From an uncultured Oscillospiraceae bacterium (GTDB lineage: Bacteria; Bacillota; Clostridia; Oscillospirales; Acutalibacteraceae): 15,617 bases of DNA. The notes beneath the pieces are model-generated. The model saw nothing but the letters and a program-made list of their open reading frames with translations. It had not been told where the DNA came from and did not search any database. The stretch lies in contig URZE01000010.1 in assembly GCA_900552265.1 (NCBI GenBank), forward strand, positions 1-15,617. Direction: 5' to 3'. A program made the position numbers and the translations under genes. This document shows positions 1 to 8,400 of this stretch, piece by piece (position 1 is the first letter of the stretch; every line of letters begins with the position of its first letter).

Positions 1-25
1 TTTGTTGCTGTTTTTTAAGCAAATA

Positions 26-1891
26 TCAAGCTGTTCGTTTCCACATATAACAAGTGATATACGGCTGCAAATTGTTATGCGCTTCGCCGCCTCCGGTGTT
101 TTGGTTTGTTGCTGTTGTATATGACATTTCCGTCCAGCCATTTGAATTTCCTTTGTACTGTGAGGACGTTCTGCCGCTATAACGTGGAGTGAATATGCTT
201 CCGTCATCGTCGTTTTCTCCGCCAAACAAAGCAGGTCTTCCGTAATTGTGCCTATGTGAATTTTGTGTATGCGTATGACTCGGCATTTGCGCAACTGTTA
301 ATTTATGCGTTTCGGAGCCTCCGGTTTTTTCTACGCTGTTAAAAGTCCCGCTTGTGTTCACTCCAACCGGAACTCGCCCTTGACCCCAAGCGGTCCAAGT
401 TCCGCCAAACAAACTTCCCGGATTCGTACTACTCACAGACATATAAATTGAGCCTACGGGATAAACTAAGTCAAAAATAGTTTTATTGTTAATAGTTAAA
501 CCGCCCGTAATCTTGGTGTCCATATTAATTTCAAAAGCATTCTGTGTTGAAACCTTACCAATTGCCATACCTTTTCCGCTTTGGTTATAGTCCACCAGCG
601 TGTAAGCGGTGGATAGATTATGAGAATACTCCGCGAAACTAAAAAAATCAGTAGCGGAGGTTTTGAAATTGTACTCTGATTCGGTGTCTATATTTTGAAT
701 TATTTGTGTAGTGTTTAGTGTGTAATTCGTGTTATCTAAATCAAAAATGCTCCACTCAGTTTCTGATATTTTCTTATACTTAATTTGAAAAGATTTTGTA
801 TTGCCATTATTAACGCTTGAAATCGAAGCTGATACCACACATTTTGCACAGTTACCTTCATCATTTGCTGTTCCGTCTTGGTCACATCTTGAAACCGAAA
901 AAGAGTTAATCGCCGGATTTGCATACGCTATAACATTAAAAGTTACGCTTTGTGATTTTGTGCGTCCTCGACTGTCTTTAACGGTTACTAAGCAAGTATT
1001 GCTGCCACTTGTGGTCAAAAATCCCGTTGTAAAACTGTTTGATGTGTAAGAAGCTCCATTAATACTTGTAGAATATGAACTGATCGTACTTGAATAACTT
1101 CCGCTTGCTGAAATGCTACCTGAAATTTTAGACTTTCCCTGAACGTAAGCTCCAAATTGAGCATAAATCCCTGAAACCGCTTCGGATAAATTAACTGAGT
1201 TAATTGTAGGTACTACACTTGACGGCACATTTGCGGTCAAGCTCACACTATTTGCGCCGATATACGTACTTCCGTTATATGTTTCAAGCCAAAGTTTAAC
1301 ACTTAAACTTGTAGAATTCGGGGTACTGTTGGCGAGGCTCAGCGGAACTGTCCAGCTTTTACTTGTTCCGATTCCTGTTCCGATAGTATTCCAACCGCCT
1401 GAGCCGATTTGATAATAAAGCGAATGTGTAAAGCTGCTTGACGCTCGGTTCGTGCTTATTGTTACGGAATTTCCCATAGTAACAGAGCTTGAACTGAGTG
1501 TTGGCTTACTGGCTCTTGGTATTGTAGAAAGTGTTTGTGAATATGATTGTTCGCTTGATGATAAAGGGGTGTCCATGCTTATCCAAGCGGAACAAGTAAG
1601 TGTTTTCGTGCCGTCATTATTGTGATATATATCAAGAGTTTTACTAAAAAGATTTATGCCTGAATCTGTTATTTTTTGGCTTGGTGAAACTGTCGCAGAG
1701 TAGGTTGTACCGTTGATTTTACAATAGCAAGTTCCCGAACCGTAGGTCGTGTAGCCCTGATTGTCGCGCCAAAACCTTACATAAACACTAACATTTGAGC
1801 AGTTGTTTGAAACATTTTGCGAGTTTTGATTTACTGTGATGTTATATTTAACGTGCGTATTGCTGGTCGAAAAAGTGCTTGATGTTCCCAA
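26..1891 (-). CDS. Tail fiber / baseplate protein, DUF859-like with a collar-type C-terminus
   Basis: A 621-residue virion protein, last gene of the tail module seen here, probably at the tail tip and involved in host contact. Residues 1 to about 470 are rich in Ser, Thr, Asn and Gly with beta-strand repeats and resemble the DUF859 family of siphovirus structural proteins. Residues 471-621 form a collar-like tip domain that opens with the motif VYPVGSIYMS, continues through FGGTW and GRVPVG, and ends in a Gly/His-rich segment and LQPYITCYMWKR. A histidine cluster, HTHTQNSHRH (539-548), resembles the metal-binding HxH motifs of trimeric phage fibers. The start is TTG at 1891, 7 nt after a GGCGG Shine-Dalgarno; no better start is in frame. 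Tal ends 13 nt upstream, so the two are probably co-transcribed. The domain calls come from recognition and were not searched. Receptor binding is inferred. Confidence 0.85.
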   Translation of the reverse strand: MGTSSTFSTSNTHVKYNITVNQNSQNVSNNCSNVSVYVRFWRDNQGYTTYGSGTCYCKINGTTYSATVSPSQKITDSGINLFSKTLDIYHNNDGTKTLTCSAWISMDTPLSSSEQSYSQTLSTIPRASKPTLSSSSVTMGNSVTISTNRASSSFTHSLYYQIGSGGWNTIGTGIGTSKSWTVPLSLANSTPNSTSLSVKLWLETYNGSTYIGANSVSLTANVPSSVVPTINSVNLSEAVSGIYAQFGAYVQGKSKISGSISASGSYSSTISSYSTSINGASYTSNSFTTGFLTTSGSNTCLVTVKDSRGRTKSQSVTFNVIAYANPAINSFSVSRCDQDGTANDEGNCAKCVVSASISSVNNGNTKSFQIKYKKISETEWSIFDLDNTNYTLNTTQIIQNIDTESEYNFKTSATDFFSFAEYSHNLSTAYTLVDYNQSGKGMAIGKVSTQNAFEINMDTKITGGLTINNKTIFDLVYPVGSIYMSVSSTNPGSLFGGTWTAWGQGRVPVGVNTSGTFNSVEKTGGSETHKLTVAQMPSHTHTQNSHRHNYGRPALFGGENDDDGSIFTPRYSGRTSSQYKGNSNGWTEMSYTTATNQNTGGGEAHNNLQPYITCYMWKRTA

Positions 1892-1904
1892 ATTAACACC
1901 GCCT

Positions 1905-3623
1905 TTATTTTATTTTCTTAAAAGATAAATTCCCGCTTGTTCTCGGATAAAAAGCAAAATTTCCTAACTGCAAAGAGTTAAGAAATTCTCCGTCGGTAAT
2001 ATAAAGCTTGTTGTCTGTCATATATGCAACTTCGATTCCGTTTTGTAAAAAAGAAATTTTATCGTTGCTTATTTTAAGCATTAAATTGTTATTTACCTCG
2101 CCCAAAATGATGTCGCCGTCCACAAACCGAATGTACCTGATAATATTATTAAATTGCTCCGCTGAATCCGCATCTAAATTATTGATAAGCTCTGTTAAAT
2201 TACTAAACTGATAAGTAAAATCTTCACTTGTTTGAACGAATTGAGTGGCGATATTGCTTTTGTAAGTTTCAAAGTCTGTAATTTTGGTATAAAGCTCGGA
2301 AACTTGCGACATTATTGCTTGACTGTTTTGCTCAAAAGCTGAACTGTTTTCGATTGTTTCGTTTGCTATATCCGTAATACTGCCACCGTTTATATATCCA
2401 CGCTCAACTCTGTCAACACGGGTTATGATGTTATCCGTGTTTTTCTTGTTTTCCAAAACTTTATCCGTAAAAGTTAACGATAGCTTATTAAGTTCAATTG
2501 TTGTAGCTTGCGGATTTTTCATATCAATTGATATTTTTTGGAGTAGATATAAATCATCAAGCCCGTGCGGGCTGCTCAGGCATCTTACATATTTGCCTAC
2601 TTCAAAAGCTCCGATTTGGTCGTTTGTAAGCTTTAAATCTATTGCCTTTATAGAAATTTCACTTTTAAACTTTATGCTGTCGGCAAGGTATGAAAGAGCT
2701 TTAGCTTGCAAATTTTCCGCTATTTTTACATCTTCCCATTTAACTACTTCATAAATAGTTCCGTAAGTTTCTGCAAGTGTAGTATTTAAAATGTGGTCGC
2801 CTGTTTTTATAATTCCTTCCGATAAAATCCCGTCCGGCAAACTTTCTATTGTCAAATATTCATCTGTTTGGTTTCCGTCGGAATCTTCAAGCCTTGCTCC
2901 GAGCGGAATAATTCCCGTTTTTATATCTGCTCCGCTGATTTCTTCCGTTAAATCAATAAGATTAGCACCAAACTCTATTTTTTGCGTACAAACGAGCTTG
3001 TTTCCTGTTTTAGTGCCGTCAGATGTAAAATCTTCAAGATAATCAAGATAATTTACTCCGTTTTCTTCACGAATTACAAGATAGCCTCCGTAACTTTTAA
3101 TAAGCCTTGAGGTTATAACTTCCCAAGAACTTAAATATTCAATACTTGAACGAGATAAATAGTTGTTTGGGTCGGTAACAGTTACATTCCCAATCTGTAT
3201 TTTTTGAAAATCTTTAGCTTGCGAGTTATGATAAGTCAAGACCCAATTTAAAAAATATTCTATAACATTGTCATGCTCATAGTCTAAATCTGAAAATTGG
3301 TCATCATTTGGAAAATCAAAAGGCCGAATAACGCTGTCAAGTAAAAAAGCGAGGATTCCCTCGCAAGTTATCTTTTTTTCGTTATGGAATCCAAGCTCCG
3401 AATTAATCACCCGCCCTTTAAAAATTAAATTATTATCTCGATAAACTTTAATTATTGAACTTAATTTTGATATGTTGTTAAAATATGGGTGATTCGGATA
3501 AATAGTAAAAGTTAATTCATTAGCGGTGTTTAATTCTTGCTTTAAAACAGGACTTTCAAGCTGAAATTCATTAAGCTCTGAATCGTATAAAACATAATCG
3601 TCACAAAATATCCTATACTGCAT
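1905..3623 (-). CDS. tal: Tail-associated protein (Tal / prophage endopeptidase tail family)
   Basis: A 572-residue tail-tip protein that, in this family, forms the baseplate hub below the distal tail protein. Residues 1 to about 370 look like the prophage tail (PF06605-type) domain, with the usual opening motif and an ELTFTIYPNHP stretch. Residues about 380-490 are helical with coiled-coil character. The last 90 residues carry the common phage C-terminal pattern YIRFVDGDIILGE ... KISFLQNGIEVAYM. I see no recognisable peptidoglycan hydrolase catalytic domain, so a lytic role is unproven. ATG at 3623 is preferred to ATG at 3638 because GGAGGT lies 7 nt before it and overlaps the earlier candidate. 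It would normally follow the distal tail gene directly; here the Fic unit separates them. Confidence 0.88.
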   Translation of the reverse strand: MQYRIFCDDYVLYDSELNEFQLESPVLKQELNTANELTFTIYPNHPYFNNISKLSSIIKVYRDNNLIFKGRVINSELGFHNEKKITCEGILAFLLDSVIRPFDFPNDDQFSDLDYEHDNVIEYFLNWVLTYHNSQAKDFQKIQIGNVTVTDPNNYLSRSSIEYLSSWEVITSRLIKSYGGYLVIREENGVNYLDYLEDFTSDGTKTGNKLVCTQKIEFGANLIDLTEEISGADIKTGIIPLGARLEDSDGNQTDEYLTIESLPDGILSEGIIKTGDHILNTTLAETYGTIYEVVKWEDVKIAENLQAKALSYLADSIKFKSEISIKAIDLKLTNDQIGAFEVGKYVRCLSSPHGLDDLYLLQKISIDMKNPQATTIELNKLSLTFTDKVLENKKNTDNIITRVDRVERGYINGGSITDIANETIENSSAFEQNSQAIMSQVSELYTKITDFETYKSNIATQFVQTSEDFTYQFSNLTELINNLDADSAEQFNNIIRYIRFVDGDIILGEVNNNLMLKISNDKISFLQNGIEVAYMTDNKLYITDGEFLNSLQLGNFAFYPRTSGNLSFKKIK

Positions 3624-3643
3624 AGCGGTTACCTCCATTCATT

Positions 3644-3661
3644 GTACATTGTACCCTGTAC
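3644..3661. repeat. Three GTAC units spaced exactly 7 bp apart
   Basis: GTAC occurs at 3644, 3651 and 3658, giving GTACATT GTACCCT GTACATT on the plus strand. On the minus strand TGTAC AGG GTACA can pair as a small hairpin. The element lies between the Fic terminator and the Shine-Dalgarno of tal. It may be an operator, a translational control element or a leftover of the Fic insertion. Only the sequence pattern is certain. Confidence 0.5.
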
Positions 3662-3693
3662 ATTAGAGATTCTTTCCTCCGAATTTTTAACAT

Positions 3694-3714
3694 AAAAAAT
3701 GCACCCGAAGGTGC
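3694..3714 (-). terminator. Rho-independent terminator after the Fic gene
   Basis: On the minus strand GCACC-TTCG-GGTGC forms a 5-bp stem closed by a cUUCGg tetraloop, an unusually stable loop, followed by A and six T residues. It begins 13 nt after the fic stop codon. It should end transcripts from the fic promoter and would also challenge late transcripts running into tal. Confidence 0.75.
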
Positions 3715-3727
3715 TAAATTAGATGTT

Positions 3728-4660
3728 TTAAATTTTCATGTAACACTTCTCTTTTATAAATTTTCTTATTTTTTCGTTATCTTTTCCTTCGTAAAATGGA
3801 ATCAGTAAACTTTTAAATTCTTCGGTTTTCTCCGCAGGAATAACAATTATTCCCTTCCCTTTGGAAATAAGGTAGTGATTGCTAAATATCACAGCAGTCC
3901 TTTTATTTCCATCAATAAATATTTGTTTTTTCATGGTGTAAAGCAAATATTCGATGGCTTTATCAATGTCACCTAAATTCAAATCAAAAATTTTATTTAA
4001 ATCCTCTTTTATAACAAATTCAATAGGTAAATCAGGCTGCCATCTGGTACCACCAATACTCACGGGAATGCTTCGTACTTTTCCGGCGGTGTAATAAAAG
4101 CCTTCCTCTACCATTTTGTTGATCTCACAAAGCAGTGCAAAATCAGTATTCGATGATATAACATTCTTATTTAGTATAAATTCCCAAGCGTGTTTTAAAT
4201 TTACTATTTTCATTATATCTTCGGAAGTCATATTATTGACTTTTCCGCCCTCAATAATGCTTTCGGTATCGGCAAAAGTTGTGGCAACGCCTTCTAATAT
4301 CGCTTGTTTATAAATTGTTTGGACTAGGTGCCTTTTTGCAAAATCTATATTGATTTCTACATCACTACTCATCTCATTTTCGGTATAATTAAGTTTTTTA
4401 AGCTCTTTATTTATACTTTTGATTTGCTTTTTTAATTTTTTGGCTTTTATGTTGTTATTTAAAATAAGGTTATATAGGTCATCGGAATATTCATCTACGT
4501 ATTTTGTAAGAGAAACTCCGTCTTCCCTATAATGAACATAAATATACTTATTTGACCCTCTTTCTCTTATCTCAACCGAACCATACGAAAGTGACTCCAG
4601 CTGATGCTCCAGTAACTGCTTATTTTGAAGAAGTGCTATAATTTCAGATTTATCACTCAT
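3728..4660 (-). CDS. Fic/Doc-family protein with Gln in place of the catalytic His (moron)
   Basis: A 310-residue Fic-domain protein. Active members of the family transfer AMP or another phosphate-containing group to target proteins. Residues 1-90 are a separate N-terminal part (YGSVEIRERGSNKYIYVHYR, then a Lys-rich helix) of unknown role. Residues about 100-310 are the Fic fold: an inhibitory-helix-like motif TESIIEGG (132-139), a flap region GKVRSIPVSIGG (193-204) and the core motif QIFIDGNKR (246-254). The canonical motif is HxFx(D/E)GN(G/K)R, so Q246 replaces the catalytic His; all other core residues fit. The codon is CAA, one base from His. Start ATG follows AAAGGAGG. It has its own promoter and terminator and interrupts the Dit-Tal pair. 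It could be a pseudoenzyme, use altered chemistry, or act as a toxin or exclusion factor. Phage structural function is unlikely. Confidence 0.85.
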   Translation of the reverse strand: MSDKSEIIALLQNKQLLEHQLESLSYGSVEIRERGSNKYIYVHYREDGVSLTKYVDEYSDDLYNLILNNNIKAKKLKKQIKSINKELKKLNYTENEMSSDVEINIDFAKRHLVQTIYKQAILEGVATTFADTESIIEGGKVNNMTSEDIMKIVNLKHAWEFILNKNVISSNTDFALLCEINKMVEEGFYYTAGKVRSIPVSIGGTRWQPDLPIEFVIKEDLNKIFDLNLGDIDKAIEYLLYTMKKQIFIDGNKRTAVIFSNHYLISKGKGIIVIPAEKTEEFKSLLIPFYEGKDNEKIRKFIKEKCYMKI

Positions 4661-4673
4661 GGATATCCTCCTT

Positions 4674-4785
4674 TATGTGAAATATTTTTGTTTGATTATT
4701 TAAATTTTGTTTCACATAAGTATTATACCATAGAAAATAATAAATGTGAAACATTTTTTCAAAAAAATTAAATTTTGTTTCACAT
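4674..4785. repeat. Tandemly duplicated inverted-repeat operator region of fic
   Basis: Four copies of a half-site related to ATGTGAAACA alternate in orientation: forward at 4675-4682 (ATGTGAAA, then T instead of C), reverse at 4708-4717, forward at 4744-4753, reverse at 4776-4785. They make two inverted repeats of 43 and 42 bp. The reverse copies lie in an identical 18-bp direct repeat, TTAAATTTTGTTTCACAT, at 4700-4717 and 4768-4785, a shift of 68 bp. One arm covers the -35 box of the fic promoter and another covers the expected transcription start. This layout suggests a repressor binding region; the repressor is not identified. Confidence 0.7.
4722..4750 (-). promoter_or_regulatory. Promoter of fic (extended -10)
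   Basis: On the minus strand TTCACA (4750-4745) is followed after exactly 17 nt by TATAAT (4727-4722), preceded by TGG, giving an extended -10 (TGnTATAAT). The -35 matches the consensus at five of six bases. The start of transcription is expected near 4715, about 55 nt before the ATG. The -35 overlaps an operator half-site, so the promoter is probably repressed under some conditions. Confidence 0.8.
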
Positions 4786-4794
4786 GTAAGGTTT

Positions 4795-5430
4795 TTATAT
4801 TTCTCCCTCTTGAAAATTAAGAGTAGCATTGCCGCTTGAATTTAAAGTGTTTGCACCGCTTTTAAGCTTTATCGCCCTTAGGTGTGTTCCTGCACTATAA
4901 ACCTTTGAATTTATCGTGATTTCAGCTTCATTTATCAAATCTGCATATACCGTCATTCTTGAATTGTTTACTGTGTTCGTGCCTTCAGTTAAATCGAAAA
5001 CAGTTATGTTCTTTTTGTATTTAAAAGGCTCACAATCGCAAGAAACAACAATTTTGCCAAGCCTTTGGCTCGAATTATATTCATCAATTTGACATCTACC
5101 GACATAATAAAAATTTGGGTCGGACCATGTTTTAATCTTCATTTTCTGTCCGTGCAAAAAAGAAGAAATATTTATCATTTTAGCTTGCCAATCGGTTATT
5201 TTATCAATGCTTTCAAAAGTGAATTTTAGCGTTCTGTTTTCATACTTCATTTCTCCGAAACACTCGGACAAATCAAGGCTCCCGTCCATGCCCTCAATGC
5301 TTACGCTATAAGTTTTGGGCGAGGGGAGCCCAATATTTTGCTCCGTCAAAATCACTCCGAAATCAGTATAGCTGTGTTTTGAGATATTTGTATTCCAAGA
5401 TGTAAAGGTAACTCCGTTAAAATTAATCAT
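4795..5430 (-). CDS. dit: Distal tail protein (Dit-like, Sipho_tail family)
   Basis: A 211-residue protein matching the phage tail component family that forms the hexameric ring joining tail tube to baseplate hub. Typical features are the N-terminal segment FTSWNTNISKHSYTDFGVILTEQ, the IEGMDGSLDLSE turn near residue 46, ITDWQAKMINISSFLHG near 78-94, and a beta-rich C-terminal half. The length is close to short Dit proteins of low-GC Gram-positive phages. Its ATG overlaps the tape measure stop codon as ATGA (5427-5430), which suggests translational coupling. Its usual partner tal lies about 1.2 kb further on because of the Fic insertion. Confidence 0.88.
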   Translation of the reverse strand: MINFNGVTFTSWNTNISKHSYTDFGVILTEQNIGLPSPKTYSVSIEGMDGSLDLSECFGEMKYENRTLKFTFESIDKITDWQAKMINISSFLHGQKMKIKTWSDPNFYYVGRCQIDEYNSSQRLGKIVVSCDCEPFKYKKNITVFDLTEGTNTVNNSRMTVYADLINEAEITINSKVYSAGTHLRAIKLKSGANTLNSSGNATLNFQEGEI

Positions 5431-8400
5431 CTTCCACGCTCCCGACTTGTTTCAATTTTTGCAAGTTCTCGGTTTATTGGCGGTGTTAATTCTCCGACCA
5501 AAACTCCAGTGTTTAAACAAATCTGACGATTTTGAAGTCCGGGAATGTAATATTCAAGAAGCGATAAAATCGAATCAAGTTTTCCGAATATTCCATTATT
5601 TTTTATATCTAAATTAAGTTTATCGTTACTCATAGAAACTAAAGAATTAGCAGAGTCAATGGACATATTTAGATCATTGCCGAAATCTTTAGGGATAGCC
5701 TTATCCATATCTTTTTTAACATTCTCCATAGCCTTCATAAAACCTTCGCCAACACCTAAAGCCATATTCTTTCCGACTTGCTCCTCAAAAACCTTTGAAG
5801 GTGAATGTATTCCGAGTGCTGATTTTATACCATCCAAAACACCTCTTGCAAATTCTCGAACCTTGCTTGTTATCCAACCGATAGAACCTGATATTCCGCT
5901 CCAAATCCCTGAAACAATATTACTTCCGATTGATAGCATTTGGCTTGGTATTTCTCTGACTTTATTAACAATGGCACTGAATAAATCCGAAGCAGCTTGA
6001 CGTCCTCTTGATACCATATCCGCACCCCAAGAAATTACTTTTTGAACCGCATTTGAAAGCCAAGTCCCTATTTGGCCCGGCAGATTTTTTATAACATTTA
6101 TTACATTATTTAAAAATTCACTTGCTTTTGTTCTTGCTGTGTTCGCTGCGTTTGTAAAAAACTCAGATATTTTTCTCATTGCATTTTGTAGCCACTCCCA
6201 AATTTTGCCCGGAAGCTCTTTTATATAATTAATAACATTCGTTATAAATTCAGATGTTTTTGTAATTCCTAAAATCACCATATCTACAAAAAATTGTTTT
6301 AGTTTGTTGGTAGCCTCTACCAACCAATTCCACATTTTTTCCGGCAGTTCCGCAAAAAAAGTTATAACCTGAGATATAAACTCAGGGACCGTTACCGTTG
6401 CAAAGTTCCATAAATCAATACCAAATTTTATTATATGCCCGATCGCCTGACCTATTAAAAAGCCCAGTCTATACGGCAGTTCATTAAACCACTCTAAAAC
6501 GCTCTCAATCCACGCCGGAATTGTTTCGGTAAAAAATGAAACAATACTGTTCCAGCCATTTAAAAAAATTTCTTTTATAGAGTTTACCGAGTTTTCTATA
6601 AATGATGAGGCTATTTCTAAAATGTTTGAAAGCATATTTACTACCCAAGAAGCAATCTGCTGGCCAAAACTTGAAAGCCACTCCCAAATTTTAGAAGGTA
6701 ATTCTTTAATTAAATTAATTACAGAATCAATAAAGCTTTGTATACCGTTTTTTCCGGCTTCTTCGCTTTGGTCACCCCAATTCATGAATTTTTCTATATA
6801 GACAAGCAAAATATTCCATAAAAGTTCGGGGAGGCGAGAAAGTCCTGTTATTATTGCTTCAATAATCTGAGGAAGTGCTTCTGTCAGCTGCACAACAATT
6901 TCGGGAATTGCCTCAACAAGCGCCATAAAAAGCTCGATTGCACCCTCAAGCAAAATAGGAATATTCTCAACCAAACAATTTACAATGCTTGTTATGATAT
7001 CGGGAAGTTTCTCTAAAAGCACGGACATTGTCGGTTCTATTGCTTTTACAAGTCCCATTAAAAGTTCGATTCCAGCTTCTATGATGAGGTCTAAATTATC
7101 AAGAAGTGTTGCACTAATTAAAATTACAGCGTCCACAATGGCAGGAATTAAGGTCGGAAGTGCTGTTCCGATTCCGCTAACAAGCGCCGCTAAAATTTCG
7201 ACGGCAGCTTGCGTTAACTGTGGCAAAGCTCCGATTATCGCTGAAACAAGCGATGAAATAATTTGTACAGCCGCTGGAATTAAAGTCGGAATTGCTCCCG
7301 AAATTCCATTTACAAGGCTTACAATCACATCTATTGCCATATTTGCGACATCGGGAAGTATTTTGGCAATCTCCGGTAAAATTTGATTAAAAATTCCAAG
7401 TAAGCTTTGAAGCATCGGCTCAAGACCTGCAAAAAGCGCTGATACTGAATTTTTAAGTATTTCACCAAGCTGGCTTGTCTTTTCTTCAATGTTTTCGGTT
7501 GTTCCTGCCGTAATATCATCAATTAAAGTTATGATAATACCAAGCGCAGGGGTTAAGGCGCTTGTAAAAGGTGTTAGAATTCCTGCACCCATTCTTGAAA
7601 ATGCAGCCTGAACATTTGCGCTTGCTCCCTCAAAAGTTTGTCCCATAGTAAGTGCCGCGCCGCCCATACCTTTTTCAATTGCTGCTTCAAACTCAGGGAA
7701 GCCAATTTTTCCTGCAGAAACAAGTTTTTGAACTTCCCCTGTTGATTTATTCATAGTTTCCGCTAAAAGCTCAGTTATAGGAATTCCGCGCTCATTTAAC
7801 TGATTGATTTCTTGAGCTGAAATTTTGCCCGCAGTTGCCACTTTATTAAAAATTCCGCCCATTTCCGATAAATCCGAACCCGCAATTGCCGAAGCGTCAG
7901 CAACTAATTTCAAAGTGCGTTCGAGTTCTTGCCCGGGCTGTATTCCTGCAGCTACTGCGGAAGCGGCAACAGTCGCAGCGTCGCCAAGTCCATATGCCGT
8001 ACCTCTTACAGAATTCAAAGCGTTTTTCATAATTGCGTCAACGGTTTCTGTATCATGGCCAAGCCCTTTTAATTTAAACTGAGCCTGTTCAATGTTCATC
8101 GCTCTGTCAAATCCCGGCTTTAAAATTACGTCTGTTATTGCATTTGCGATATTTTTAATGCCGTTTGCAATACTTGAAAGCCCTGACTTTATCATATCTG
8201 AAACAAGATTCGCCTTTAAAACCTCGCCGAAAATACTTGTTTTTTTAGATGTATCGTCCATTTCATCGCCGAGTTCATCAGTTGCTCTTTCTGCCTCATT
8301 TAATTTATCTTTATTTTCTTTTATGTCGCCATTTAAGTCTTTTATCTGCGTCGCAAGTTCTTTTGCTTCGGAGCTGTTTTTGCCTTGTTCCAAAACTACA

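Noticed and set aside
1..25. Terminator after the tail fiber gene
   Set aside because: Only 25 bases remain after the stop and no hairpin is visible in them.
1905..3623. Peptidoglycan hydrolase domain in the tal product
   Set aside because: The family name includes endopeptidase, but I see no catalytic motif or extra domain, so no enzymatic call is made.
4675..4785. Rex or CRP operator, because the half-site contains TGTGAA and TTCACA
   Set aside because: Rex and CRP sites have arms a few bases apart. Here the inverted arms are 22-25 nt apart, so the match is only in the half-site.
4675..4785. CRISPR array or miniature transposon
   Set aside because: There are only four half-sites in alternating orientation, with no regular spacers. 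No target duplication or terminal inverted repeat bounds a transposable unit.
6985..7386. A 133-codon plus-strand frame
   Set aside because: It mirrors the hydrophobic repeats of the tape measure gene on the other strand and shows no independent signal.
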